In this document: positions 1-8,280 of the stretch, piece after piece | Layout of the letters: each line of letters starts with the position of its first letter | Position numbering within the stretch: the first letter of the stretch is position 1 | Assembly: GCA_900316035.1 (NCBI GenBank) | Contig: ONBI01000003.1 | Location: forward strand, 1-61,628 | From: an uncultured Eubacteriales bacterium | Lineage (GTDB): Bacteria; Bacillota_I; Bacilli_A; RFN20; CAG-288 | Direction: 5' to 3' | DNA: 61,628 bases | Translations under genes and position numbers: made by a program | The notes under the pieces: generated by a model | Seen by the model: only the letters and a program-made list of their open reading frames with translations | Told to the model about the DNA's origin: nothing | Databases searched by the model: none

Positions 1-1769
1 TCATCCTCCATCTCAAGCGCCTTGAAGATATCGGAAGTATAGCCGACCGGAAGATGCGAAGAGTTGGTGTAGAAGGGAGCCTGACCCGGCTTTGCCGCGG
101 TCTTGATATCCGGGAATTCGGCAACATCGTGTTTGGCAAAACGGTAAGTGGTCGATTCGGCCGGAGTCGCTTCGAGGTTGAAGAGGCATCCATACTGCTC
201 CTGGAAATCGGAGAGCTTGGTTCTCATATGTTTGAGAATATCTTCGGCTAAGACACGGCCTTCCTCGGTCGTAAGATCGCCTTTGGTATTCCACTTTGCG
301 TTCTCAAGACACTCTTCCATACCGATGATACCGATGGTGGAGAAGTGGTTATCGAATTTACCTAAGTATCTCTTGGTATATGGATACATACCCTGGTTGA
401 GAAGTTTGGTGATGACCTTTCTCTTGATATCGAGAGAACGGGCCGCAATCGCCATATATTTATCGAGAAGCTTGTAGAAATCCTCTTCGGACTGCGAGAG
501 ATAGGCAAGACGAGGTAAGTTGATGGTGACAACGCCGATGGAACCGGTGGATTCACCGCTTCCGAAGTATCCGCCACCCTTCTTGCGGAGCTCTCTTAAA
601 TCAAGACGCAGACGGCAGCACATCGAGCGGACATCGCTCGGCTTCATATCGGAGTTGATGTAGTTAGAGAAATAAGGAGTGCCGTATTTTGCGGTCATCT
701 CAAAGAGAAGACGGTTATTTTCGGTATCGGACCAATCGAAGTCCTTGGTGATGGAATACGTCGGAATCGGGTACTGGAAACCGCGTCCGTTGGCATCGCC
801 TTCGATCATGATCTCGATGAAGGCTTTGTTGACCATATCCATCTCTTTCTTGCAGTCGCCGTAGGTGAAATCCATCTCCTTACCACCGACGATGGCAGGC
901 ATATTCTTCATATCATCCGGAACGGTCCAGTCGAGAGTGACGTTCGTAAACGGAGCCTGGGTTCCCCAACGGGAAGGCGTATTGACGCCGTAGATGAAGG
1001 ACTGGATGCACTGCTTGACTTCCGAATACGGAAGATGATCGACTTTGACAAACGGAGCGAGATAAGTATCGAAAGAGGAGAAGGCCTGAGCACCTGCCCA
1101 TTCGTTCTGCATGATGCCTAAGAAGTTGACCATCTGGTTGCAGAGCGTCGAAAGGTGCTTGGCCGGAGCCGAGGTGATACGGCCGGTGACACCGCCTAAA
1201 CCTTCCAAAAGAAGCTGCTTGAGAGACCAGCCGGCGCAATATCCGGAAAGCATCGAAAGATCGTGGAGGTGGATAAAGCAGTGCTTATGGGCTTCGGCGA
1301 TTTCGGAATCGTAGATTTCCGAAAGCCAGTAGTTCGCGGTGACAGCACCGGAGTTCGATAAAATAAGACCACCTAAAGAGAGGGTGACGGTCGAATTCTC
1401 TTTGACACGCCAATCCTTATCTTCGCCGATATAGCCGTTGACGAGTTTCGCATAGTCGAGAAGGGTTCCTTCCGCCTTACGGACATTCTCATGCTGCTTA
1501 CGGTAAAGAATGTAGGCCTTTGCGGTCTTCTGATAGCCGCACTTCATCAGGGTCGCTTCGACTTCATCCTGAATCTCTTCAACCGTGGGGATATTCTTTC
1601 CCTGGCTGTTAAGAGCCGAGACGACCATCAATTCGACAGCGGTCGACATTGCCGAAATATCTCTGGCCGGAATCTCTCCCGTCGAGACAAAGGCTTTGGC
1701 CACGGCATTTTCAATCTTCTCCGCTTCAAAGGCTACTTTCGAACCATCTCTTTTGATAACACTTTCCAT
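1..1769 (-). CDS. nrdD: Anaerobic ribonucleoside-triphosphate reductase NrdD (partial, C-terminus outside window)
   Basis: Class III ribonucleotide reductase, which reduces ribonucleoside triphosphates to deoxyribonucleotides under anoxia using a glycyl radical installed by NrdG. About 589 residues are present: an N-terminal ATP-cone (starts MESVIKRDGSKVAFEAEKIE), then the barrel, with LRLDLRELRKKGGGYFGSGE and the late block FYTNSSHLPVGYT, which is typical of NrdD. The C-terminal zinc site and radical glycine lie beyond base 1. The ORF has no stop in the window. The ATG at 1769 follows a GAGAGAGG-like ribosome site. It lies 16 nt behind nrdG on the same strand, so the order is nrdG-nrdD, the reverse of the common nrdD-nrdG order. 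Identification is certain; only the missing end is unknown. Confidence 0.95.
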   Translation of the reverse strand, partial: MESVIKRDGSKVAFEAEKIENAVAKAFVSTGEIPARDISAMSTAVELMVVSALNSQGKNIPTVEEIQDEVEATLMKCGYQKTAKAYILYRKQHENVRKAEGTLLDYAKLVNGYIGEDKDWRVKENSTVTLSLGGLILSNSGAVTANYWLSEIYDSEIAEAHKHCFIHLHDLSMLSGYCAGWSLKQLLLEGLGGVTGRITSAPAKHLSTLCNQMVNFLGIMQNEWAGAQAFSSFDTYLAPFVKVDHLPYSEVKQCIQSFIYGVNTPSRWGTQAPFTNVTLDWTVPDDMKNMPAIVGGKEMDFTYGDCKKEMDMVNKAFIEIMIEGDANGRGFQYPIPTYSITKDFDWSDTENNRLLFEMTAKYGTPYFSNYINSDMKPSDVRSMCCRLRLDLRELRKKGGGYFGSGESTGSIGVVTINLPRLAYLSQSEEDFYKLLDKYMAIAARSLDIKRKVITKLLNQGMYPYTKRYLGKFDNHFSTIGIIGMEECLENAKWNTKGDLTTEEGRVLAEDILKHMRTKLSDFQEQYGCLFNLEATPAESTTYRFAKHDVAEFPDIKTAAKPGQAPFYTNSSHLPVGYTSDIFKALEMED

Positions 1770-1785
1770 TCTACCGATACCTCTC

Positions 1786-2298
1786 TCATAAACCGTAATT
1801 CAGCTTCGTAATCTCAACACACTTCCCTTCCCTTAGACTTCTAGGCACATCGATCAGACGTTGATTCGTCGAACCGCGATAGAGGCAATTCTCCGATTTC
1901 AGGCTGAGGACAAAGCGTCCATCCACCAGAACATCCAGATAGGGAAGAACTTCTCTTCTTGCCTCACTTGGCTCGTGCAGGATCTCTTCGTAGGTGTAAC
2001 CCGTGTAGCACCAGATATTGAGGCCGTGTTGTTTCAGTTCCATGGCGATCTCCTTTATCGCCTCGGGCTGAAAAAGCGGGTCCCCTCCGGAGAAGGTTAC
2101 GCCATCGAGATACTTTGTCGCCAAGATATCGCTGATGACGGTCGACGTTTCGTAGAGTTTTCCTTTCTGGATATCCCAGGTTTCTGGATTCTGACAGCCG
2201 GGACAGGCATGAGGACAACCCTGCGTGAAGAGAACATAACGCACTCCGGGACCGTTGACCATGGAGTGGCGCTCGATGCCGGAGATTTTGATTTTCAT
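1786..2298 (-). CDS. nrdG: Anaerobic ribonucleotide reductase activating protein NrdG (radical SAM)
   Basis: Radical-SAM activase that generates the glycyl radical of NrdD. About 170 residues, the usual size. The iron-sulfur motif CPHACPGC (C-x3-C-x2-C) follows the conserved HSMVNGPGVRYVLFTQG, and GVTFSGGDPLFQPEA is the SAM-binding GGE/GGD region. The start at 2298 (MKIKISGIERHS) is preferred over an upstream in-frame ATG at 2343 because AAAGGTGG lies just before it. It is the first gene of a two-gene operon with nrdD, so expression is probably tied to anoxia or dNTP need. No clear NrdR box was seen upstream. Confidence 0.95.
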   Translation of the reverse strand: MKIKISGIERHSMVNGPGVRYVLFTQGCPHACPGCQNPETWDIQKGKLYETSTVISDILATKYLDGVTFSGGDPLFQPEAIKEIAMELKQHGLNIWCYTGYTYEEILHEPSEARREVLPYLDVLVDGRFVLSLKSENCLYRGSTNQRLIDVPRSLREGKCVEITKLNYGL

Positions 2299-2518
2299 AT
2301 TCCACCTTTCTGGAAGAAGAGACGGAGCCGAAAAAATTCTCATTCGCGTCTAGGTACCATTATCGATGGAAGCGTTTTGAAAAACAAGGGAAAAACTCAA
2401 GCCTTGGAAAAATGCCTCTCACAAAACAATGTAATTGCAAAAAAGGCCGAGAAAAACGCAAATTTTAGGAGTTTTTTAGTACTTCTTGCAACTTAGTAAT
2501 TAAGAGAAAGTTGTCACT

Positions 2519-2534
2519 ATGTAAGGGGTTACAT
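2519..2534. promoter_or_regulatory. Inverted repeat between nrdG and the CPBP gene
   Basis: Perfect 6-bp inverted repeat ATGTAA-GGGG-TTACAT in the 526-nt gene-free stretch between the divergent nrdG and the 2825 gene. It could be an operator for either promoter. It does not match the FNR (TTGAT-N4-ATCAA) or NrdR consensus. Apart from this, the stretch is AT-rich and I see no gene or RNA in it. Confidence 0.3.
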
Positions 2535-2824
2535 TTCGCTATGAAAACAGGATGAAAATACCTGCAACTTTTTCTCTTGGAGGGGTTGTCTCACGTTCCT
2601 TTTGCCTTGCTTTTGGCTTAGGTTTAGAAAAGAGCGAAATCATTTTTGTAACTTTTCGTTTTGCTTTTCGCTTAACCCCCTTGCCGGGTGTTTCTTATGC
2701 TTTCCGCTTGCATTTTGAATTCTTAAGGGATTCTTAAAAGAGAAACTTACCTTGCAAGGGACAAGTAGAATCACTAAACTAAATCCGTTCAAAAGGAAAG
2801 AAGGTCTTTCCGAGCAACATCATC

Positions 2825-3820
2825 ATGGAACAGAAGCAGAATCTATCGGAAAAGGAAATCCGAAAACAGAGTTGGATTCTTTTTATCAGCGGAGTCGTTC
2901 TCTATTGTCTTTTCAATTATCTTCCGCTGAAAATCTGGATCAGCAATGAGTATATCTATCTCACGGTCAAAATCCTTTTCTATATTGTTCTTTCTTTCTT
3001 CCTTCTTCATTTCAAGAAGAAGCTGAATCTGGAACTGGAAAGACCTCTGAAAGAAATCTCCTGGTGCTGGTTACTTCCTTTACTGATTCCGGCCTGCACG
3101 AACTTTATCTCGGTGGAGTTCTTCGATTCGATTCAGCCAAAAGAAGTCGAGCTCGGTGTCTTCTTCTTTGATATCATCACGGATTTCTTCGTCTCGGTCG
3201 GAGAAGATACGATCTTCGTCGATATCGCTTTAGGTCTCTTGCTTCCACTGCTATCGGAAAAGAAGAGAGGACATAAGAACATTTTTTCCTTATTTATTAT
3301 TTCTATTTTCTTCACGGCTATCCATTGTTATTCCTTTTTGTATAGCAAGCCGGATGTCGCTGCTTTCTCTTTGGTCTATGTTTTCTTACTCACCTTCGAA
3401 TGCGGTTATCTAGCGATCTATTTCGATTCTCCTCTGATTCCGATTCTGGTCCATTATCTTTTCAACGCGTTGGACTTTGTCGCTTTTGAATCGTTCTATG
3501 AGATTGAGAAGATCACCGGTAAATATGTTCTTTTCTGCTCCCTGATGATTCTCTTTGCCGTCTTCTATACGATGGCCTTAGCCAAGATTTCGACCGAACA
3601 GGAACTGAAAGTGTTAGGCGAAAGAAAACTTCATGAGATGGAACTCAAAGCGGAAGAGATCCATCAGGATGCCGATAAGATTCAGGAAGAGATTTCTTCT
3701 TCGGAAGACGAGAAAAGAGAAGAGACGAAAGCCGAGATTCAGGCTGATTTAGAAGAATTAGAGAAAGACAAAGAAGAACTCGAGAAAGATTTAGCATCCC
3801 TCACGAAGAAAGGAGAATAA
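2825..3820 (+). CDS. CPBP-family (CAAX-protease-like) membrane protein with C-terminal coiled coil
   Basis: 331-residue integral membrane protein with about eight hydrophobic segments up to residue 255, then a charged Glu/Lys-rich tail (about 257-331) predicted to form a coiled coil. Three places match CPBP intramembrane protease motifs: motif 1 is degenerate (E127-D128-TIFV instead of EExxxR), motif 2 is F163-TAI-H167, and motif 3 is H210-x3-N214. The loss of the second Glu and the Arg makes proteolytic activity doubtful; an adaptor or scaffold role is possible. The start has no strong ribosome site; the nearest purine run (AAAGGAAAG) is about 25 nt upstream. Its stop is 5 nt before the patatin gene, so the two are likely co-transcribed and co-translated. 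Confidence 0.7.
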   Translation: MEQKQNLSEKEIRKQSWILFISGVVLYCLFNYLPLKIWISNEYIYLTVKILFYIVLSFFLLHFKKKLNLELERPLKEISWCWLLPLLIPACTNFISVEFFDSIQPKEVELGVFFFDIITDFFVSVGEDTIFVDIALGLLLPLLSEKKRGHKNIFSLFIISIFFTAIHCYSFLYSKPDVAAFSLVYVFLLTFECGYLAIYFDSPLIPILVHYLFNALDFVAFESFYEIEKITGKYVLFCSLMILFAVFYTMALAKISTEQELKVLGERKLHEMELKAEEIHQDADKIQEEISSSEDEKREETKAEIQADLEELEKDKEELEKDLASLTKKGE

Positions 3821-3825
3821 ACGGA

Positions 3826-4764
3826 ATGAAGAAAAAAAGAGCCTCTTTTTCACCCCGCACCAAGAACATCTATTCCCAATACGATAAGCTTCCGAAAGGC
3901 ATCGCAAAGGATAATCTTGTCGATGGTGCTTTGGTGATGGAAGGAGGTGCTTTCCGTGGCACATATACTTCCGGTGTCATCGATGCCCTGATGGAGAACG
4001 ATCTCAATTTCGCTCTCACCTTAGGTTGTTCGGCCGGAGCGATGAACGGATATTGCTATTTAAGTGGTCGTATCGGAAAAGCCGGAAGAGTCAATCTGAT
4101 CTACCGTCACGATTCCCGTTATGTCGGTTTAGCTGCTTACCGGAAGAATAAAGGCATCATAGGGTTTGATTTTCTTTTCCATGAACTGGAAGAAAGAGAA
4201 CCGGCGGCAAAAAGCCATTTTGAAGATCCGAAAAGAAGATTACTGGTGGTCGCTACCCGTCTAGAGGATGGAAAAGCCGTCTATTTTCAGAAAGGAAAAG
4301 ACGATCTGAGAAAAGGAATCCAGGCTTCCGCTTCGATGCCGTATGTTTCAAAACCGGTATTGATCAACGGGGAACATTATCTCGATGGCGGAGTCGCCTG
4401 CAAGGTTCCGTATGAAGAAGCGCTTCGTTTAGGAGCAAAGAAGCTTCTGATTGTTCTGACCAGAGAAAAAGGTTACCGCAAGAAACCGGGGAAGAACGTC
4501 CGTTTCAATGCGGAGATGGTCTACGGAAAGAAGTATAAGACCTTTGCCGAAGAGGTCGCCAAGGTCTCCGAGATGACCAATCATCAATACGATGAGATCG
4601 ATAAGATGGGAGAAGAAGGAAAAGCCTTTGTTCTTTATCCTTCTACTCCGGTGGATATCGACCGCTTAGAACCGAACATGGAGAAACTCGGCTCTCTTTA
4701 TTTCCAAGGCTATCACGATGCTTTGAACGCTCTTCCGGCGATCAAAGCCTATCTTGCCAAATAG
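3826..4764 (+). CDS. Patatin-like phospholipase family protein
   Basis: Predicted serine lipid acyl hydrolase of 312 residues. The patatin fold is marked by the oxyanion loop GGAFRG (40-45), the nucleophile elbow GCSAG with S69, and the catalytic aspartate in DGG at D187, all in the expected order. The C-terminal ~110 residues resemble the extension of the YjjU-like bacterial patatins. No signal peptide, so probably cytosolic or peripheral on the membrane. An AAAGGAG site lies in the end of the upstream CPBP gene, implying coupling. The natural substrate is not evident; phospholipid turnover is the general inference. Confidence 0.88.
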   Translation: MKKKRASFSPRTKNIYSQYDKLPKGIAKDNLVDGALVMEGGAFRGTYTSGVIDALMENDLNFALTLGCSAGAMNGYCYLSGRIGKAGRVNLIYRHDSRYVGLAAYRKNKGIIGFDFLFHELEEREPAAKSHFEDPKRRLLVVATRLEDGKAVYFQKGKDDLRKGIQASASMPYVSKPVLINGEHYLDGGVACKVPYEEALRLGAKKLLIVLTREKGYRKKPGKNVRFNAEMVYGKKYKTFAEEVAKVSEMTNHQYDEIDKMGEEGKAFVLYPSTPVDIDRLEPNMEKLGSLYFQGYHDALNALPAIKAYLAK

Positions 4765-4772
4765 TTTTTTCT

Positions 4773-5573
4773 ATGGAAGAAAAAGATCTTCTCAAAGGAA
4801 GAATCAAGGATCTCTCGCTTCGTGCAAGGGAGATGCAGTATTGTACCCATACTCCTTTTCTTTCCCAGAGTGAGCAGGCTTTATTCTTTTCGATACGGAA
4901 AGAAGAAGGTGGATCCCTTCTGAAGAAAGAATGTCTCGGAGTGAAGTTCTTCCTTTACGGTGGCTATGAAGAAGCAGACCGCAAGAGAATCTATTTTCTT
5001 CCGGATTATGAAACCGAAGAAGAACAGAAAGAAAAAGAAAACGAAGGGGAGGGCTTTCTTCTTCTGGAAGCAAAACCCCGGAATATCCGTTTTGCGGATA
5101 CTCTGAGCCATCGGGATTTCTTAGGTGCCTTGATGAACCTAGGCTTCAAAAGAGAATGTTTCGGGGATATCCTCACCGATTCCCATACCGGGTATATCTT
5201 TGTCGAAAAAGGAATCGCCGACCAAGTGAAGGAAGAACTTTCCAAAGTCAAGCATACCGATATGGATTGTTCTCTTCTTTTACCGAAAGAACTCCCTTTA
5301 CGTCCTCGTTTTGCAGAGAAGAATGTCTTTATCGCTTCGGACCGTCTCGACAATGTCTTAGCCGAAGTCTTTTCGCTTTCCCGCCGTTCCGCCCAGGAAG
5401 TGATCGCTTCGGAGTCGGTCTTCGTCAATGGTGTCACCGAAAAGAACAACTCCCACGTGTTAAAAGCAAACGACAGAGTCTCGGTCAAAGGACACGGAAA
5501 ATTCCTTTATCTCGATGAAGCAAGACCGACCAAAAGAGGTCGCCTTGTCGCCAAAGTAAAACTCTATATCTGA
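4773..5573 (+). CDS. ylmH: YlmH-type S4-domain RNA-binding protein
   Basis: 266 residues with the YlmH layout: an N-terminal alpha/beta region, a central conserved block (HRDFLGALMNLGFKRECFGD, about 112-131) and a C-terminal S4 domain (SDRLDNVLAEVFSLSRRSAQ followed by VFVNGV). YlmH proteins bind ribosomes; work in B. subtilis links them to ribosome-associated quality control of stalled peptidyl-tRNA. In many Firmicutes ylmH sits in the division/sepF cluster; here it follows a patatin gene, 8 nt downstream. There is no recognisable Shine-Dalgarno before the ATG, so coupling to the patatin gene is likely. An inserted Glu/Lys-rich stretch near residues 85-95 (EEEQKEKENEGEG) is lineage-specific. 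Confidence 0.85.
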   Translation: MEEKDLLKGRIKDLSLRAREMQYCTHTPFLSQSEQALFFSIRKEEGGSLLKKECLGVKFFLYGGYEEADRKRIYFLPDYETEEEQKEKENEGEGFLLLEAKPRNIRFADTLSHRDFLGALMNLGFKRECFGDILTDSHTGYIFVEKGIADQVKEELSKVKHTDMDCSLLLPKELPLRPRFAEKNVFIASDRLDNVLAEVFSLSRRSAQEVIASESVFVNGVTEKNNSHVLKANDRVSVKGHGKFLYLDEARPTKRGRLVAKVKLYI

Positions 5574-5640
5574 AGTAAGCTCTTTCACTTTCTAAGAGCC
5601 TTTTTCTTACGGAAAAGAGGTTTAGAATTTATCCCGTCTC

Positions 5641-7119
5641 ATGAAAAGTGTAAACCTCGGTTCGGAGAAGACCTGGCCTGTCATCCTCCGACTTGCTTTG
5701 CCGGCGATGGCTGCGCAGATCGTCAATGTCCTTTATTCCATCGTCGATAAGATCTACGTCGGTCAGCTCGGAAACGGCCCGTTAGCGGGAATCGGAGTCT
5801 GTGCTCCGATAACGACTGCCCTAAGTGCTTTTGCTTTCTGGATTTCCTTAGGTGGAGGTCCGCTTTTCTCCATGTCTCTAGGAGAGAAGAGAGAAGATAA
5901 CGCCAAGAAGATCTTAGCGAACTCCTTTTTGATGCTGATCGTTTTCGCTCTGATTCTGGATATCCTTGCCTACTCTTTGATGAAGCCGATGCTTTATGCT
6001 TTCGGCGCCAGCTCCCACAGCTACATCTATGCAAAGCAATATCTTCAGATCTATCTGATCGGGTTAGTCTTTGCGATTCTCTCTTTAGGTCTCAACGAAT
6101 TCCTGACCGCTCAGGGCATGAGTCTAGAAGCGATGCTATCGACTCTTGCCGCCTGTTTACTCAACATCGGTCTAGACCCGCTTTTCATGTTCGTTGCCAA
6201 GATGGGAATTGAAGGAGCAGCTCTAGCCACCATTCTTTGTCAGTTTGTTTCCTTTGTAGTTTCTCTCTTCCTGTTACTCCGAAAGAAGACACCCATCCGG
6301 CTATCTTTCGGTTCTTACGATATCAAGCTGATGGGAAAAATCCTCAAGCTCGGTTTTTCCCCTTTCATCATCTTAGCGACCGATAGTTTCTTACTGATTG
6401 CCTATAACGAAGCCTTCCAGCATTTCGGAAGCTTAGTTCCTTCTTCGAGTCTTGTTCCGATCTTCGGCGAGAATGCCAGTGAGAACAGCTATGGGGATTT
6501 CCTGATCGAGGTCAACACCATTGTCTCTTCTTTTGAAAGCCTTGTGACCGGGCCTTTGCTTGGTATCTCGACCGGTACCCAACCGATTCTTGCCTATAAC
6601 TACGGAGCCAAGCGAGAAGACCTTATCAAGAAGAGTGAAAAGCAGATCTTCACTTTTGCGATTGTCTTTACCGCGGTCTGTTTTGCTCTCAGTTATCTTC
6701 TCGAAAGACCGTTTGCCGAACTCTTTATCCGTTTCCAGTCTTCCGCGGATGCCAGCGCCGCTTATAAAGAAGCCATCATTGAAAAATCCGTCCGCTATAT
6801 TCAGGTCTATATGTATGTGATCGTTCCGCTTTCTCTTCAGTATGTCACCGTCGATGGTCTTACCGGTATGGGACAAGCCAACACTTCGATCTGGTTATCC
6901 ATCAATCGTAAGTTCTTTGTCATGCTCCCCGCGATTTTCCTTTTCCCGCTTCTTTTCCAGGCGATGGGAAAGGATGCTATCGAGGTAGCCGAAAGCTCCT
7001 TCTATGCGGAGTTTGTCGCCGATCTTGCTTCCGCAATCGTGAGTACTGCTGTCTATTTCTTTGTGTTACCGAAGATACTGAAGAAACGGATGACTTCTCA
7101 GAAAAAGGCGGTTGTCTAG
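5641..7119 (+). CDS. MATE-family multidrug/sodium antiporter
   Basis: 492-residue polytopic protein of the MATE superfamily, with about 12 membrane helices in two homologous halves. The start (WPVILRLALPAMAAQIVNVL) and the block GISTGTQPILAYNYGAKR are typical of Firmicutes DinF/NorM-like MATE proteins. It should export cationic drugs or metabolites in exchange for Na+ or H+. A longer than usual loop (about 260-285) separates helices 7 and 8. The start ATG has no clear Shine-Dalgarno; a TAGAAT hexamer ends 12 nt before it, so a very short leader is possible. Substrate cannot be inferred. Confidence 0.9.
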   Translation: MKSVNLGSEKTWPVILRLALPAMAAQIVNVLYSIVDKIYVGQLGNGPLAGIGVCAPITTALSAFAFWISLGGGPLFSMSLGEKREDNAKKILANSFLMLIVFALILDILAYSLMKPMLYAFGASSHSYIYAKQYLQIYLIGLVFAILSLGLNEFLTAQGMSLEAMLSTLAACLLNIGLDPLFMFVAKMGIEGAALATILCQFVSFVVSLFLLLRKKTPIRLSFGSYDIKLMGKILKLGFSPFIILATDSFLLIAYNEAFQHFGSLVPSSSLVPIFGENASENSYGDFLIEVNTIVSSFESLVTGPLLGISTGTQPILAYNYGAKREDLIKKSEKQIFTFAIVFTAVCFALSYLLERPFAELFIRFQSSADASAAYKEAIIEKSVRYIQVYMYVIVPLSLQYVTVDGLTGMGQANTSIWLSINRKFFVMLPAIFLFPLLFQAMGKDAIEVAESSFYAEFVADLASAIVSTAVYFFVLPKILKKRMTSQKKAVV

Positions 7120-7157
7120 TTCCTTTTTCAACAGCGTTTACCGTTTCTGTCGGATAG

Positions 7158-7185
7158 TTGCATTATCGGAAAAAGTAGATAAAAT
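7158..7185 (+). promoter_or_regulatory. Candidate sigma-A promoter for a small RNA
   Basis: TTGCAT (7158-7163), 16-nt spacer, TAAAAT (7180-7185). It points into a gene-free stretch between the convergent MATE and plsC genes, so it cannot serve a downstream protein gene. Confidence 0.4.
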
Positions 7186-7186
7186 G

Positions 7187-7270
7187 TTGGTCCGGTCAAA
7201 TGTTCTCCCGGTGATCAGGAGGATGTTTCTCCGAGAGGGTGCCGGAGGATACTCTGGGCCCTTTTCTTGT
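7187..7270 (+). ncRNA. Candidate structured small RNA (unknown class)
   Basis: Downstream of a plausible promoter, about 80 nt fold as nested stems. GGTCC (7189-7193) can pair with GGGCC (7256-7260). TGTTCTCC (7201-7208) can pair with GGAGGATA in 7245-7252. GGAG and CTCC form an inner hairpin around 7220. The outer stem is followed by CCTTTTCTTGTTT, which could terminate transcription. I compared it by eye with SRP RNA and found no GGAA-loop domain IV, so the class is unknown. It could also be a 3' UTR structure of the MATE gene. It sits in a 200-nt region between convergent genes. Confidence 0.35.
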
Positions 7271-7274
7271 TTCA

Positions 7275-7313
7275 AAAAATACCCTCACCTTTAAAAAGCA
7301 AGGGTGTCTCTAA
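7275..7313 (-). terminator. Rho-independent terminator of plsC
   Basis: Read on the minus strand, CACCCTT and AAAGGTG/AGGGT form a stem followed by ATTTTTTG, immediately after the plsC stop. Confidence 0.55.
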
Positions 7314-7319
7314 GTTTCT

Positions 7320-8141
7320 TCAGTATCTCTTCTTTTCGCCTTCCGGATAAGCAAGTTTCTTCGCTAACTTCTTATCGGAATAATGATTCAGAGTCTGAAT
7401 CAAGTCTTTATCTTTCGCTTTGAACTCTTTCAGTTTCTCATCGATTCTACCTTTGACCATCTCCGCGATTTCCACCGTTGAGAGATCTTCGTATTCTTCG
7501 GGAGGGATCGGCTTCAGATAAGCAATCTGCACCGGATACTTATGGTAATGGAAATGAGGATCAAACGCTCTTTCGGTACCATAGATGACCACCGGAACAA
7601 TCGGAAGGTTTCGGCGGGTTGCAATCTTGAAAGAGCCGTGATGGAACTCTCCGAGTTCGAATTCAGCGGGATAGGATCTTGTTCCTTCCGGGAAGATGCA
7701 GTAATCCATATCCGGATTCTCTTCGAGAATCTTATCGACCTGCTGGAAGGATTTGATAGCGGAGCGGACATTGTCTCTGTCTAAAGGGACGTTGCGGACA
7801 AAGTCCATTCCTAAGTCGATCAGTTTCGGAAGCTTGTAGTTTTCTTTCTTGGTGACAAAACCGAGCGGTCTTTTCGCTTGGTCTACCATCACGACCGGAT
7901 CGAGCATCGAAGTGTGGTTCGGAGTATAGACACACTGGGTATCGGGACGGTTCTCGTTCCCTTCTTCGAAATAGACGATATGGGAATACGTCTTGATGAT
8001 ATGATTGAGTCTTCTTTGGACGGTCGGATAACGTTCGGCCATCGAGACATTGTTCTTAATACACTTTTTCAGGTAATGCCTATAGAAGAAAAGATTGAGG
8101 AAAGTAGGAAGCAATATCCGGATCTGTTTATGTGCAATCAT
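7320..8141 (-). CDS. plsC: 1-acyl-sn-glycerol-3-phosphate acyltransferase (PlsC family)
   Basis: Acylates lysophosphatidic acid at sn-2 to give phosphatidic acid at the inner membrane face. The HX4D motif appears as NHTSMLD and the glycerophosphate-binding motif as FPEGTRS, spaced as in PlsC/LPLAT proteins. About 273 residues with a short hydrophobic N-terminus (IRILLPTFLNLFFY) and a charged C-terminal tail. The start at 8141 (MIAHKQIR) is preferred over an in-frame ATG 15 nt upstream because AAGGAG precedes it by 6 nt. Single-gene unit, convergent with the MATE gene. Other acyl acceptors are possible, as the family is broad. Confidence 0.85.
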   Translation of the reverse strand: MIAHKQIRILLPTFLNLFFYRHYLKKCIKNNVSMAERYPTVQRRLNHIIKTYSHIVYFEEGNENRPDTQCVYTPNHTSMLDPVVMVDQAKRPLGFVTKKENYKLPKLIDLGMDFVRNVPLDRDNVRSAIKSFQQVDKILEENPDMDYCIFPEGTRSYPAEFELGEFHHGSFKIATRRNLPIVPVVIYGTERAFDPHFHYHKYPVQIAYLKPIPPEEYEDLSTVEIAEMVKGRIDEKLKEFKAKDKDLIQTLNHYSDKKLAKKLAYPEGEKKRY

Positions 8142-8280
8142 GGTCTTCTCCTTCATGAGGTGATTCGTTTAGACTTTCTCATTATATAGGATGAAAAGAG
8201 AAAGAGTTTCGTTTCCTTCGCAAACCAAAAGAAAAAAGAATAAACTATCTTTGCTTGTATAAAAAGGAGAGAAAAGAAAA

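Noticed and set aside
1861..2496. 211-codon open frame on the plus strand
   Set aside because: Covers nrdG in antisense; no homologous motif.
2825..4764. Labelling the CPBP-patatin pair as a phage-defence system
   Set aside because: No sensor, nucleotide cyclase or other defence gene is adjacent; neighbours are housekeeping.
7187..7270. SRP (4.5S) RNA as identity of the small RNA candidate
   Set aside because: Lacks the CAGG-N-CCGGAAGG-N-AGCAG domain IV signature.
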